From assembly GCA_963932465.1 (NCBI GenBank), contig OZ010786.1:269112411-269176410 (forward strand): 64,000 nt of DNA, in the 5' to 3' direction. This document shows positions 46,901 through 59,900 of the stretch, in pieces. The position numbers and the translations under genes are program-made. Numbering within the stretch: position 1 is the first letter of the stretch; every line of letters starts with the position of its first letter. Below the pieces are notes generated by a model. It had not been told where the DNA came from, did no database searches, and saw only the letters and a list, made by a program, of their open reading frames with translations. This stretch comes from Maratus speciosus (lineage: Eukaryota > Arthropoda > Arachnida > Araneae > Salticidae).

Positions 46901-48180
46901 GTATCCATATTTATGCTCGATTTTATTTTGTTTTTAAAATAATTTTGAAGCATTATTTTTGTTTTGAAATTTATTTCTTTTGTGTGCAGACGAGTACGAA
47001 AGATAAATCCATTTGCGCTTACATAAATACCTCAGCATTTGTTTTCAGCTTATATTTCATAACTAAATTAAAACGTTCGTTAATCAATCAATAAAACATT
47101 AATAAAATCATTTAGACATGTAATCGAACTACGTGATTAAACCCCTAAAATTAACGGAATAAAAAAAAGCTAAATAGTAATCTTTGACAATTTCTTTGGC
47201 TGTTAACTCCTGGCACGAGGCCAGTACGGAATGATATGTTTTACTAATTTTGAAAACTTTATTTTAACGCATTGTTGCTATTTGTTACTAGGCGCTAAAA
47301 GGACAGATTAAATGTAAAAAATCTAATAGAATTATCAATAAAAAAAAAAAAATAAATAAAATAAAACAAAACAGTAGAACCATGCGAGGTTTTCTCGCCG
47401 CAATCTTTGAGATTATTTGCTGATACGTTTTTCCATTAAAGGGACCGGGAAAGCCCTATCTCCGCCATGTTAAATTCACAAATTTTATGTACCTTTTTTA
47501 TCAGAAATGGTGAAAGATAGAGGTCTTGATTTTTTAGAGTAGTTAGAATAACATGTTACGTATTTTAACAGATCATTTTCTTTTTAAATGAAACTCAAAG
47601 TTTATTATTTATTATTTATTGAAAGTCATTTTTAAATTAGCATTTTTGGTAAGATTTCACTGCCTAAAATAAATAATTCTCATCAAATCATTAAATCCAT
47701 GTGTTAAAGTATACAATATAACATAAGTATTAAAATAAATCTGAGTTCTTAAGTTTAATAAATATTGAAAAAAAGGAACATAATCATGAAAAATCCAAGT
47801 TTTGAGAAAAAGCCAATTAAAGTTTTAGATGGCCATTAAGCTGTGAAGTAAGCCAATTAAAGATTTAAATGGCCATTAAGCTGTGAAGTAATCTTAGAAA
47901 GAATGAATAATTTGAACACTTATTTTTTTTATATATATAAACATGTGTGACTCATCGTTGGAAAGATAAAAGTGTAAACAATTTAATGATATAAAAAAGT
48001 AAAAATCTATTTTTTGGTTGAATTTTGCTTTCCCGGTCTCCTTAATTTTTGATTAATTTCGAATTTTTAAAAAATCCAACAACGTGTTTTAACAATAAGC
48101 GTGGGTGTGTATAATACTTCAAAAACCTCTTGTAGAACCTTTCGAAAAATAGCTCATTTATTACTCATTGTTAAAATTTT
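46901..48180. other. Unrecognised AT-rich sequence with a 40 bp tandem pair
   Basis: 47811-47890 is two 40 bp units starting AGCCAATTAAAG and ending GCTGTGAAGTA. 47430-47460 has GGGACCGGGAAAGCCC, a short GC patch. The 68-codon frame at 46888-47094 is not recognised. Confidence 0.5.
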
Positions 48181-48349
48181 GCAGCATTCTGTCCAGTCAT
48201 TCGATCGTTTTTTGGAAAAACGGTTTCGTAACTGTAATTTAACTATATACTGATCATAACATGGTCAATAATATGGTCAGAATAGTGTTAAATTACGGTT
48301 GTGTAACCGTTTTCGATAAAAACGGTAAAATAAGTGGACAGAATGCTGC
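48181..48349. mobile_element. 169 bp fold-back MITE
   Basis: GCAGCATTCTGTCCA at the left is the exact inverse of TGGACAGAATGCTGC at the right. GTAACTGTAATTTAAC faces GTTAAATTACGGTTG around a centre near 48265. The frame at 48261-48473 begins in the right arm and is not gene-like. Confidence 0.75.
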
Positions 48350-49106
48350 ACATTTTTACCAGTGCTGTGCCTTTAGTCGAAAAGAAAAAAGGATGTTAAC
48401 ATCAGAAATAATATATATGATAGGTTTCACATATATTCAACAACTCGGGAAGTTTATCCCCTTGTATATATAAGAGCAACATTGTTATTATTATTTGCTG
48501 CTTATATATTTTTTTTGTGTGCATATTTTAGTGCTGCAAAGAAAATAACGAACTCAGTATCGATTTCGTGTAATATTTCTTACATGAACTGAAATTTGAG
48601 ACGTTCTAATGGAATTATTTTTTGTGGTATACTGTTTCTCTTATCAAAATTGCGCTGTCCGCTTTCTCTTTAGATAGCTGAAGAGTTGTCTCCCTGATGT
48701 GTTACTCTCACATAACGGTTCTTGTATTTCTGTGAACATGAGACACGGATAGCGTTAAGGGGACCAAAATCGATATTTTGAGTCATATTTTATTTGAATA
48801 GTGTACAATGGTCATTTCCCGAGTTCTGCCTTTCTAATAACAATAGAATAACTTCTAGGAATTGCATAAAAAAGAAAAATTTTTGGATTTTTTTGTGAAA
48901 ATTTTAGATCTACGAATTTTATTTTTTTGAATAAATAGTTGTAATAAATAAGTATAAAGCATTTTTATATATACCTGAAAATGGGTAGATATGACTATAC
49001 ACAAAGTTATTATACACATATGTTAATTTCTTTATTTATCCTATTATTTAAAAATGCCTTAGTATCACAAAACAAGTCGGAAATTGTACGTAAAATGTGG
49101 TAAATG
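48350..49106. other. Unrecognised sequence, ending in the AGGTGCG-element flank
   Basis: The last ~35 bp (CGGAAATTGTACG...GGTAAATG) equal the flank of the other two AGGTGCG-type copies. The rest is unrecognised. Confidence 0.45.
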
Positions 49107-49550
49107 AGGTATAACGAGTTTTATAAATATTCAGATCTTGGTGCAATAGCTGTTGCACTGTTATGCAAAAATGCATGAATACAATATTTATTACAATCAT
49201 TATATTAAATTCAGTAATACGGAAATAATAGGACTCCATCTTAAATCTGACGTAATCATCATGACAACTTAGAATCATTACCTATCATGGGATATCACTG
49301 AATTAATTACATATGATAGGATTTAATAGAATGAAGAATATTTTTAAAGTTTTGATTCGATTTTATAAAATTTGAAATGAATCGATAAAATTCTGCAACG
49401 ATTATATATATTAAATTTCAAACCATTCGGTTGGGTAGTTTTTGGGCTGTTATATGAGGACAGATGGGAAGACAGATGGGAAGACAGATGGATGGACAGA
49501 CCAGACGACGACTATAGGTGCTATGTATTTATATAATTATGAACGCACCT
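49107..49550 (-). mobile_element. AGGTGCG-TIR element, copy 3
   Basis: Left end AGGT.ATAACGAGTTTTATAA (the CGTTCGTACT part is deleted). Right end is ATATAATTATGAACGCACCT. The interior matches copies 1 and 2 and contains the uninterrupted CGACGACTATAGGTG site. A GACAGATGG(GAA) minisatellite lies at about 49460-49500. Confidence 0.7.
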
Positions 49551-51580
49551 AAAAAATAAGTATATTTAAACTTACTGAATTAATAAATTTCAAAGAATAA
49601 ATATAAATCTCATTATACTTAACTGAAGAAGACAGATTTAACGAAGTTATACAGAGCTATACATATCTAACTATTTTCATCTATTCATACATTTATTCGT
49701 TTTAAAATAAAAAAGAAAAATTTTCCAATGTTTACAGAGTACACAGATTTCAGTTGACTGAAAAAATATATTGAATGCTATAAAAATTGAAATATATATA
49801 TATAAAAAAATTAAACACGTCTTAAGGTCCTATTTAAAAAACAAAATGAGGCATAAACATAAAAATGTTATTATTAATCTGCTTCTCTGATGTCAGGGGC
49901 ACCGGAAGATTATTATACTTCTGAGAAAATGTGGCATTGAAAGCGTTTAAGGGGTGCTAGAAATGATATTTTGGCATAAATGCATTTAAATAGCTCACAA
50001 TTATCATTTATTGCGTTTTGTTTAAGATAAAACGGCAGAATACCAGTAATAATAAAGATATTTCTGGAGTTAGTTTTAAGTTACAAAGAAAAATACTCCA
50101 AATTAACTTTTTTAGAAGAAATTAGTATAAAAGCTAATTTGTATCTAAACAAAACTAGTCGGATGTGCCAATCCGGAAACTTTCTTCTATCTCATGTGTG
50201 TTAATACTTCAGAAAGTTGTTACATTTCTTAATACTTCAATGTTATTGCTTCAAAACTACATCAACATTAGCTTTCATCTGAAATTTCGTCTTCATTTTA
50301 TTAGTCGAATAAAAACGAGGTAATCTCGAACATTTATAAAATATTTAATAAAATCAATATTATCGTTATTCTATTGTACGTCAGCTGTTTTCGAATCGCC
50401 GGGTTAGCTAGATACGAAATGCACGTCGCTACACGAGTAGCCAATGTACAACATAATTCCAAAAAATTGAAATAAATATTTAATAAATGAAATAAATATA
50501 AATTATACTAATATTTAAATGAAAAAAGATATGTGAAAATATACAGATTTAGCTATATTCGTATAGTCATATATTTATTAATTTTAGAATTAAAAATAAA
50601 ACATTTGTAGATTTATAAAGACAGATAGATTTAAGGTAATGGGATATGTACGACGAATGCTTGAAAAAGAAAAAAAGAAAAATATTGAGAAAAAAAAATG
50701 AAAGAACTAAACCCACTTCTAATAAGATAATGGGGCTTAAACATGAGAAATAATATTATTAATGAAATAAAAATAATATTATTAAATTCAGTAATTTCAT
50801 ATTACTTTTATGAAATTTTTTAAAGTAATCATTTTAGAAGAAATAACAGATTTTGTATCTAAATGAAACAAAAATATGAATAAAAAAAATTAAGTAATAC
50901 GCTTTTAATCCACCATTTAATGCCTTGTCATCGACTATGGACCATGGGAAAAATTTGTACAAAATCGGTTCCTTAGGGATGGGATTTTAATCAAAGCCGT
51001 AAATTTCAATCGTAATTGTAAATTCCATAGAAAACGGATAAAATGTACTGTACGTGACATTTACATAAATACCTATAGCTTTAACTTATAAGTTGCTAAA
51101 ATACAGGGTGCCCAGCGAATAAGACACTGATTTCAAAATTAAATATCTCAAAAACAAAGAACAATAGAATTATGCGGCAAACGGTTTTTTTATTAGCTAA
51201 GCTGTAAAAATGTTATACAGAATTCATAAATCTTTTCTTTTTTTTTTAATTATTGTAGAAAATAGTTTGAATGAAAAAATACAAAGTTTCTATTTTTAAA
51301 AACTCGATTAAGATAAAATAAACGGTCAAGTGCGAGTATTACTCGCGCACAGACGGTTCCGTACAATAAATATATGAATTAGTAATTGTATTATTAAAAA
51401 AACCTTTACTAAAAGAATACTAACACTTTGTAAAAAGTTATGCAAAGTAGGGTTGGATATAACATTATATACTAGAAAAATGTAAATGGATATATCATGA
51501 AAGTTCAAAGAGATATGGAACCTAAAAAATTTCAAATACAGCTATTCTGTATAACTCATTTTCACTTTCTTCTATCTCTC
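49551..51580. other. AT-rich sequence with isolated repeat fragments
   Basis: 50152-50215 (ACTAGTCGGATGTGCCAAT...CTTTCTTCTATCTC) is an inverted match to 62095-62150, the repeat that hosts the LARD. 50396-50412 (GCCGGGTTAGCTAGAT) resembles a degenerate Helitron 3' end. About 51107 has ACAGGGTGCCC. About 51327-51365 has a GGTCAAGTGCGAG..CTCGCGCACAGACGGTTCC segment of a type common in arthropod repeats. No gene seen. Confidence 0.45.
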
Positions 51581-51608
51581 TATTCTAAAAAAAAGTAACT
51601 ACCGCTGT

Positions 51609-51656
<48 letters not shown>

Positions 51657-52900
51657 TTTTGATTTTTTTTGTGACCGGAGGCCTTTCTTCGTTAATATTA
51701 ACAAAAATAATGCATACAAAAATATGAAAATCGGTAGTTTTATACAGAAATGTTTGATAAACACGCTGATGCAGACAGTTTTCAAATCGAAGAATTATTT
51801 TAAGAGTTATTTAATGCTAAAGTTGGACAAAATCGTTCCACTAAAAAAGTTTTACAGCAGCAAAAACTATACATGACAGTGTAATCATTTTTAGATCATT
51901 TTATGCGTTAGAATTTGCCGGAGTGCAGATTGCATTAATTTTTTTATTTTGACTCATTTTTTCAGGTTTTATTTCTATTTTAAATTCAAATTTTCAGCAT
52001 TTCTAGAGATATTTTTTACAGATTTCAGAAAATTGTACTAATTTAAACTGTTGCCAACTGTATAAAAAGCGCAAGCAATAATGTTTGCTTCAAATTAAAA
52101 ATTTATTTACACGTGACTATTATAAACAGGAAAAAAACTTTCAAATTAGAATTAAATAATAACGTATAAAAAGCAGGAACTTATTAAAAATTACGTCATA
52201 AAAAGTATACACGTGAATTTTAAAAGAGAAAGGATATTGTAAAATAATAAATTCATCAACATGCGTTAGAAGTCTTAGGAGAAATTACGTCATATTTACG
52301 TCACATTATAGTTATTACATAAAATGAACACAAAATAATATTGCAAAAAAGTTTAAATTTAGAAATTGCGCTAGACATTTATTTGATATTTTGAGAATTC
52401 ATTTAAAATGTTTCATTTAAAAGAATTTTCTTTTCGCTTTGTTAAAAAATACCAGGAGACAAAGACTCTCTTTACTTAATTCCTTTTATATTAGCTTATT
52501 TTGAAATGTTGTTACACGTGTATACGTCATCAAGTTACTTTTATTTCGACGTTTTATTTGTGTTTTTATTAATGTTGTACGAATTTATTTGTTCTTTCGT
52601 TATTTAAAATAAAAATTATAACAATTTGTATAATTTGGCGAGTGGTTTGGCGATTTATATAATTTGGCGAAATTGGTCGACAGGATAATCAAGTAGTACC
52701 GCAGCTGATTTGGCGTTAAAATTCCCCAATCAAAGAGAAATGAATAGAAATTCGTTTATAGGGAGATCGCCACTGTTTTTTAAATTATAATTCAATCTTT
52801 CGAAATCTTTTTAAAGCCGATCAAATTAGCGTGCATTTAGAGTCTGCGGTGTCTGGACGGGGGTTGGCGAGCGTAGCTCGTAGGGGGCCGACCCCCCTAG
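51581..52900 (+). mobile_element. GC-palindrome-ended element, copy with alternative left end
   Basis: Right end GGTTGGCGAGCGTAGCTCGT..CCCCCCTAG and interior (GATGCAGACAG, TTACGTCATA) match 24407-25820. The left end instead begins TATTCTAAAAAAAAGTAACT followed by the CCG array, the same as the fragment at 1-134, which defines a second subfamily. Confidence 0.7.
51611..51655 (+). repeat. (CCG)15 microsatellite
   Basis: About 45 bp of pure CCG, the most GC-rich stretch in the window. It creates a poly-Ala frame on the minus strand (51585-51785) that is not a gene. The 1-134 copy has only about four units at the same place. Confidence 0.95.
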
Positions 52901-52904
52901 TCTT

Positions 52905-53262
52905 TACAAGAAGAAAGTATTGGATTCGTGAAAATTTTCGAATTCCGGTTTTCGATGGATGTATATTTTTTAGGGTACAGAGGTTATGAAAAACATGTTT
53001 TTACAAAATGTCTGTCTGTGAGTCTGTCTATCTGTGTGTGACACAAATATTGTGGGCGCTCTGTCTTAAGAACTATTGAACGGAATTTAATAAAACTTTA
53101 GATTGATTTAGTCCCTGTTATAAATTGGTGCTGATTACTTTTTGGTGTAAATCGCCCAACAGGTAGCACTACTATGCTGCAATTTTCCCGATTTCCGCAA
53201 TAGCTGTATCTCAAGAACTAATGCATGAAATTTCATCAAACTTTAGATTCAGTTAGTCCCTG
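52905..53262 (+). repeat. Left part of the repeat that hosts the LARD
   Basis: GTCTGTCTGTGAG microsatellite-like segment, then diverged ~140 bp units with TTTTTGGTGTAAATCGCCCA, GGTAGCACTACTATGCTGC and TCAAACTTTAGATT.A.TTAGTCCCTG. The same unit continues at 61872, 8.6 kb away. Confidence 0.7.
53258..53262. repeat. Target site duplication, left (CCCTG)
   Basis: Matches 61872-61876. Because TG also precedes the inner copy of the repeat boundary (60762-60763), the duplication could be read as 3 bp with repeats starting TG. The 5 bp reading is more typical. Confidence 0.6.
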
Positions 53263-54364
53263 TATGGTAGGGCGAAAGCCCCCCATACTTTTATTTAGTG
53301 AAGACATCAGTAACATGTATGACCGGTTCGTATGTATTTGTACAAGACGTTCTCGCAAACCCATTATTGGGTTCCAATCCTGAAAACTGTAGGAGAAAAA
53401 AATAGAAAAAACTTCACAATTTAAGATGTTTATTTCTTTACGATCCATCAAAAGCTTCAGCAGGTGTGGCCCATTAAAACAGCAAAAAGTTTGTTTACAT
53501 TTTCAGAGTTGCGAATCCAATCGCAGAGAGAGACAACATAATCAAGGAATACAGTTTTACTACCTTGGCATGTAAAAATCTACAATTCGCCAATATGGTA
53601 AAAAGAGGCGCAATCATTGGCGAGACTAGTGCCAAACAAAATTAAGAATTAATATAATAACATCTTGAGAATTTATTGCCTCACCCCACAGAGAAAAATA
53701 GTGTAATATTATTTTCAATAAATCCTTTAAACAACCATTCTAATATTAATATTGACACCGAACATACATTATCTGTTCGATTAATGATTTTGGCTTCCTT
53801 TCAAGGATAAACACATTTGCTTAAAGATATGAACTTCCCATTTAAATGATATTACTGGGAAATTACTGCTATAATTTATTCCTAGAGTGAAAAAAATTAA
53901 CAAGTTAGCTATCTAGTGTTATACCTTTAAATTTATGGCCAACTGATTTAGCAGAGTAACGGATAAATAAAATTTATGATAGCTATAATCAATATCATAG
54001 TGTCTTAACTGAATGTTAAAAACAAAAGATTTAAAACGTAACGATGGTGTAATCAACTTCTTTTAATATTTAATATGTAACGGCTAAAAGTTATTACTGA
54101 CAGATGTATATAAATATTTGCGTTACAAGAGGAAATGTTACATTCACAAAGATGAAATGAATTATAGCGCGATCTATAATTATTATAGTAGTAAATATAC
54201 GAATAAAATGAAAACTACCTTAAACTGAAAAAAGTGATTTACGATAAGGGTAAAATGCATCTTAGAGTAAATTAAGAGTTTAATTAAAAAAAAAACGAAA
54301 TAATTTAATAATTAATGTACTTTTTAAGTTCTACAAAATCCAATTATATGTGATCTACATCACA
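53263..54364 (-). repeat. 3' LTR of the LARD
   Basis: About 1,102 bp, closely similar to 60764-61871 with scattered substitutions. Indels include ~18 bp missing here near 53850 and several bases extra near 54005. The plus-strand left end folds as a GTATGG..GGGC-GAAA-GCCC..CCATAC hairpin. The right end TGTGATCTACATCACA is an inverted repeat. No TATA box or poly(A) signal could be placed with confidence. Confidence 0.8.
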
Positions 54365-54376
54365 TATATCTCCGCC
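54365..54376 (-). other. Candidate polypurine tract
   Basis: Minus strand reads GGCGGAGATATA immediately before TGTGATG, the start of the LTR. Mostly purine but interrupted, so only suggestive. Confidence 0.4.
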
Positions 54377-55272
54377 ACAACTAGATTTGAAAAGAAATGC
54401 AAGAATTGGGGTGAATAACAATTGCGCCTCCTTTTATTTACAAATACTTTTACCAATAAAACACGAAAAAAAAAAATTAAGAATTTTATGCAATAGTCAA
54501 AATGTATTTAAAAACCCTTATTGATACTTCAATTATTTAATCTATTCATGAAGTATCTATTTTTCTTTTTACTTTACTTCATTAACACAAGTGTACTTTG
54601 AGTTGTGGCTGATCATGCATGAAATCATGTCTCCGTAAAAAGCATATCTCATGCTAAATTGACAAAGGGTACCACTTACATGTCATAAATAATAATATAA
54701 GGATAATATAATAAATATGAGCTCGATAATATAAAATTGGAATCAGAAATATTTTTTAAATTTAAATATAAACGATGAGTGCGCGCAAACGATTCCAAAA
54801 CTTTTTTTACTTGCAACTTGAAGAATAATGGCAATACATATGATTGCATAACGGTTGATTTTACCAACCGAAACTAGAGACATGATGTAAACATGATCGC
54901 CTTACAAAAATAGCTATTTTCCTTCCGCTGTACTGCCCATGTGACATGTGATACAAAACAATAATTCTAGATCAAAAATCAAACTTGATAACAATTAAAC
55001 TTGCCAGTAAAAAAAGAACTGTATAATATGTATATCAGGCAATTATCAGCACTGTAAAAATATCCTACCAAGATGACTGAAGGAGAACAATGGCTGGTGT
55101 GTAGAAGCAAGAGTGGATAAAAACATAAAATTATCTCTCCTTTTTTTTTAACAATTTGTAAACCAATGTGTCAATAATGAGGTGAAATTTAATGGCTATG
55201 ACAAAGATTTAAAAATTTTAGAAGGTATCTGAACGTTGTTGCCAAATGTAATATTCAAATAAATACTTTTAA

Positions 55273-56013
55273 GGGGTCTTGTACCTTTTAAACGCGCCGA
55301 AAATTAACGAAAAACTTCAAAGTTTGAATTAGTCTATCTTCAAAGCCTTTTTATGTATAAACATGAAATTTTTGATATTGATTAAACAAATTGTGCTTTG
55401 TAATATGCTACCATTAGAAATTTATTAACCCCTTACAGAATTTGTGTATTGTTGAAATCAAAATAGCTCTTTTTTTACGCCATAAGTCATTGCGCGCATG
55501 ATATCTTGAGAAAGCATGTATGGATTGTCATGAAATTTGGTAAAGACACTAAACATATGTGTGTGTTTAAAATGATCTACTCTTAGGCTAAAATTATTTC
55601 ATTAACTATATAAAAAAATATTTTCGTAAAAAAAAATAAAAATTTTGTATTTTTAATGAATAAAAATAGTCATAACTAAAAATATTACCATTGTAAATAC
55701 TTAAAAGTAGATCATTTTAAACACACATATTAGTTTAGTATATTTATCAAATTTCTTGACAATCCATACATACTTTCTCAAGATACCATGCGCGCAATGA
55801 CTTATGGGGAAAAAAAGAGCTATTTTGATTTCAACAATACTCAAGTACTGCAAAGGGTTAATAAATTTCTGTTGGTAGTATATTACAAAGCATTATCTGT
55901 TTAATCAATATCCAAAATTTCATGTTTATACATAAAAAGGTTTTGAAGATAGACTAATTCAAACTTTGATGTTTTTCGCTAAATTCCGTCGCGTTTAAAA
56001 GGTACAAGACCCC
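55273..56013. mobile_element. 741 bp TTAA-flanked palindrome nested in the LARD
   Basis: GGGGTCTTGTACCTTTTAAA and its inverse TTTAAAAGGTACAAGACCCC are the two ends. The arms pair almost throughout (for example CATGTATGGATTGTCA against TGACAATCCATACATACT) to a centre near 55643. TTAA flanks both sides (55269-55272, 56014-56017). Non-coding piggyBac-type fold-back. Confidence 0.8.
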
Positions 56014-56779
56014 TTAAACGAAGAAGTAAGCACATTAAGCACTATGACAGTACAGAAAGCACGTGTGTAAAAAAAAAAAAATCTTTGACCGTAGGAAATT
56101 CTCTCTTGTAATTGTGTAAAAAAAAATTGTGTGCCTCTGTACGCCGTAAGTTACCTAAAGACATTACCTAAGTATAAAAATTTAAGTTCTTTAAAAATGT
56201 GAACAATGTATGGGGATATGTAAAAACTTCTAATGTTTCCTTGTACATATCCCTGCCACTAGTGAAAAAATGTGTTTGCAACAAAATCTAAACAATAATG
56301 TCTCTGTGTAATATTCGAAAACATATACTAAAATCTAAAAATATCGCTGAAATAATCTAACCATTAATTATTACAACTTTTAATTTAATTTAATTTATCT
56401 AAACTATAAAATGCAAACACTATCACATATGATTCGAAAAACCATGTAGTATTTATAGGTGTAGGATAATTTTCATGACATGAATTTGAAAGTGTATACC
56501 ATTAAGGAGTTTTATTTAGGAAACCTGTATAATAAATGTCCAAATACAAAAATGTGTGCTCAAAATGTGACATGAAGTGTAACTACGAATCAAATATTTA
56601 AACCTATCAAATGATTATTAATCTTGTAACATATCTCCCAAAAATTTATTGCCCACAATATGAATTAATCTAAAGTAATCAAAACTATCTATAAACAATA
56701 TGGCATCATGTGTAAAATTTCAAAAACTAACATGCCAGTAATATAATTTGTAAAGGAAAAACTCAACAGTGTGTGTGTA

Positions 56780-56960
56780 AACAAAAACCTCTGGCTACAA
56801 GAGAGTCAGAATTACCATGATATACGTGTTAAAGTGAAAACAAAATCCTCTGACTACAAGAAAGTCAGAATTACCATGAAATACGTATGAAAATGAAAAG
56901 AAAATCCTCTGACTACAAGAAAGTCAGAATTATCATGAACTATATGTGAAAGTGTAAACA
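56780..56960. repeat. 59 bp x 3 minisatellite in the LARD interior
   Basis: CCTCTG(G/A)CTACAAGA.AGTCA starts at 56788, 56847 and 56906. Each unit is followed by GAATTA(C/T)CATGA and GTG.AAAC. The third is the most diverged. Confidence 0.85.
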
Positions 56961-59900
56961 ACAACAACAAAAAAAAATACTGTTGAATCTTTCATTAAGA
57001 AATGCCAAACACGATATAGAATCCAAAATAAATTAATTACAGTTAAATATAATTTCAATTTACCATTTAATAAAAAGAATGCTGCATGTCCAAATGAACA
57101 ATCCCACACGCAGTACTTATGATAAACCATTGTAAATAACCTTTGTAAATAAGAAACAGCCTGCAAAACTGCACAAAAAGAAACAATCTGAAAATTTTCA
57201 CTAATACTCAACTAGAAAAACTTTTAAGTTTAACACCATTGTAAATTAAGAAAATATCCAACAGACGCAACAAGTAGTATAAATGGACCAAAATAAAAGT
57301 TAACATAATTCTAAGGACAACAGAATCTAAAATGACAAGAAAAGGAAAAAATAAATTGTAAAATTTCTACATGACAGAATAACCTTTTCCTTTGTAAAAA
57401 AAAAAAAAGTAAACAGTGAACCTTAAATTGAAATATCTATTGAAATGTTTTCATAGTTTTAACAAACAACCAAATGTTGCATAAAAAAACTGTACCGAGG
57501 ACCAATAAATAAACAATTGCATATGTAAATATATGGAAAAACTATGTATGTGAAAAAAAAACTTCATCTGAATAGCATGCTGCAAAAAAATAATACCTTT
57601 GTAAAAACCGTTGTAGCTGCTGGATGCAATCGAAGTTGTCGTGAGAGAGCGTTATTTGCAAACCTCCATAAGTACTCCAAAAGAAAAAAAAACCCTTTGT
57701 ATAAATAACCTTTGTATAAATAACCATTGTACAATTGAAGCACCCATGAAAATTAGCATACACACTGCGTGTGAAAAGAAAATGCAATTGATAATCATAT
57801 AGACCTACTAAGATACAGAACAGGTACACCAATTTATGACCAAAGAAAATGATGAACCAATAAATTTCATATATACCAGTGTAAACACATTATAACCTTT
57901 AAAGATTTTAAGTATTGTATGAAAAACAACTAAATGAGAAAAATGCCACCTTTGAACACAAAAATAAACATTAACCTTTTTTTTTCTGTAAACCAATTAG
58001 CTTGATACTTTGTCTTTTTTTTATCTATATATACAGTATTAGATTCTAATGGCTGAACTAAATAAAATGAATCATCTAAACTGAAATGACCTGTTACATA
58101 TCCATCAACATTTATTTTATGAGTAGAAATCTACTGTACTTTATCAGTGAGTCAACCAGCGTATAAAATAAAAATCTAGGTTATTAAAAAATGAATATCA
58201 ACGTTACCTCTTAAACAATAATTGAGCATGAAATTATTGTAATATTCAAAGCATAAAATATATCTATCAACTCTTTTATATTATCTTGCAAAAGTAAAAA
58301 AGAAAAAAAATCTGAAAATACAATTTATATTTCACATGAGAGCTTTTCACTACCCCACTAATTTTATCTCTATAATGTAAACAACCAAATCTTCAATCAA
58401 TCGTGCACAAACGAATGTATGTAAAAAAAAAACACATATGTGGCATGGCATATTCCATCAGGGCGTGTAAAATTTTCCACAATGAGAATGTAACGAATAT
58501 AAATTTACCCTTGACTGGTAAAATTACTGGTAGGTGTATACAGTGTATATATGAAAGCGTGCAGGAATTGAGGACATGACACATTATGTTGGAAAGCTAC
58601 TACAAAGAAAAAAACTAAAACATTCCCCCATTTTATAACATTTAACGAGCAGACAGTTTAAGTGAATGGATAAGATTTGAATAAAATTTCAAAACCATTA
58701 AGGTCTGAAAGAAGTCTGGGAAGGCCAGAAAAGTAATACATAATATTAAAATGGAACAAACTTATTTCGTAAAATAAGTGAAAGTGCAGGGGAAAAAATT
58801 CTACAGTAAACGAAGAAAGTGATCCGTTTTCCTCGGCCACTATAAAACAACACCCTCAACCACGTAACCATCAGCGCTAATAGTCAAATGGAAGAGGTTT
58901 CCTGCACAGCGTGTAAAAATTTAAATTAAAAAAATGATATGTACACCATGAAGATTTAATACTTAAAGAAAAGTATTAAATATAAAGGTTATGAACAAAA
59001 TTTAAAAAATACATAAAGTGTGTGTAAGAATGTAAAAGGTTTCACAAATTAAATTCATGTTTGTGGTTGACTCTAGTAATGCATAAGGATATACGTGTAA
59101 CAGTTTAATATACGTGTAATAGTTTAAGGTAACTTAAAAATTTAAAACTTGAAATAATACCTTGAAAAAATAAAATATAACCTGTAAGAGAATTATATCA
59201 TACGGCAGTACCAAAACACAAAACTTTTTTCTAATAGGCTAAACACTCCCTGCAATATAAATTTTAAAAAGAATATGTTGCTGAATACCCGTGTCTTCAT
59301 TATCTGAAGCCCTTTTCTTTTTACACCTACTTACCATTGTAAAATTAAACCAAAGTATTACAAAAAGTTAACATACATATTATTTTAGACAGAAAATAAA
59401 ATTTTCTCTTTTCTTACATAAAATATAAAAACTGAGACATTAAACTCTAAATAAAGTTTTTTTTTTTTTTTTTTTAAACGCAAGATTTTAATTTAATAAT
59501 TGTTTCCATGAAATTTAACCTTGTAATAAATTGAAATTAAAGTTAAAAGCCAAATTCAACATATAGGTATAAATGACTAGAGTAGTGTTAATATTTAAAA
59601 TGCAAGTTAAAGCACCATACGTATTATTGCCAATAACTTGAATACAGATATTAGATTTATGCACCTGATTTTGAGAAAATGCACACCAAGTATGAATACG
59701 TACAAAATCAATATACATATTTTGTTTAATTTATATAGATTATTATCAATTTAAGTCATTAAAAATATTACTGGCAATTTAATGATTTTAGAATTGTTAT
59801 TATAAAATAACATATCTAACAATGAGTAATCAGAGCGTTTACAATAAAATATAATAATGTTGAAAAATACGCTTACCTTGATATTGGATTATCACCAGTA

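Noticed and set aside
50380..50415. Helitron 3' end (GCCGGGTTAGCTAGAT)
   Set aside because: No GC hairpin partner precedes it and T does not follow CTAG, so the end is not supported.
51585..51785. Poly-alanine protein frame
   Set aside because: Generated by the (CCG)15 microsatellite inside a transposable element.
56788..56960. CRISPR-like array (three 59 bp units)
   Set aside because: Units are contiguous and diverged without spacers, and the context is a eukaryotic retroelement.
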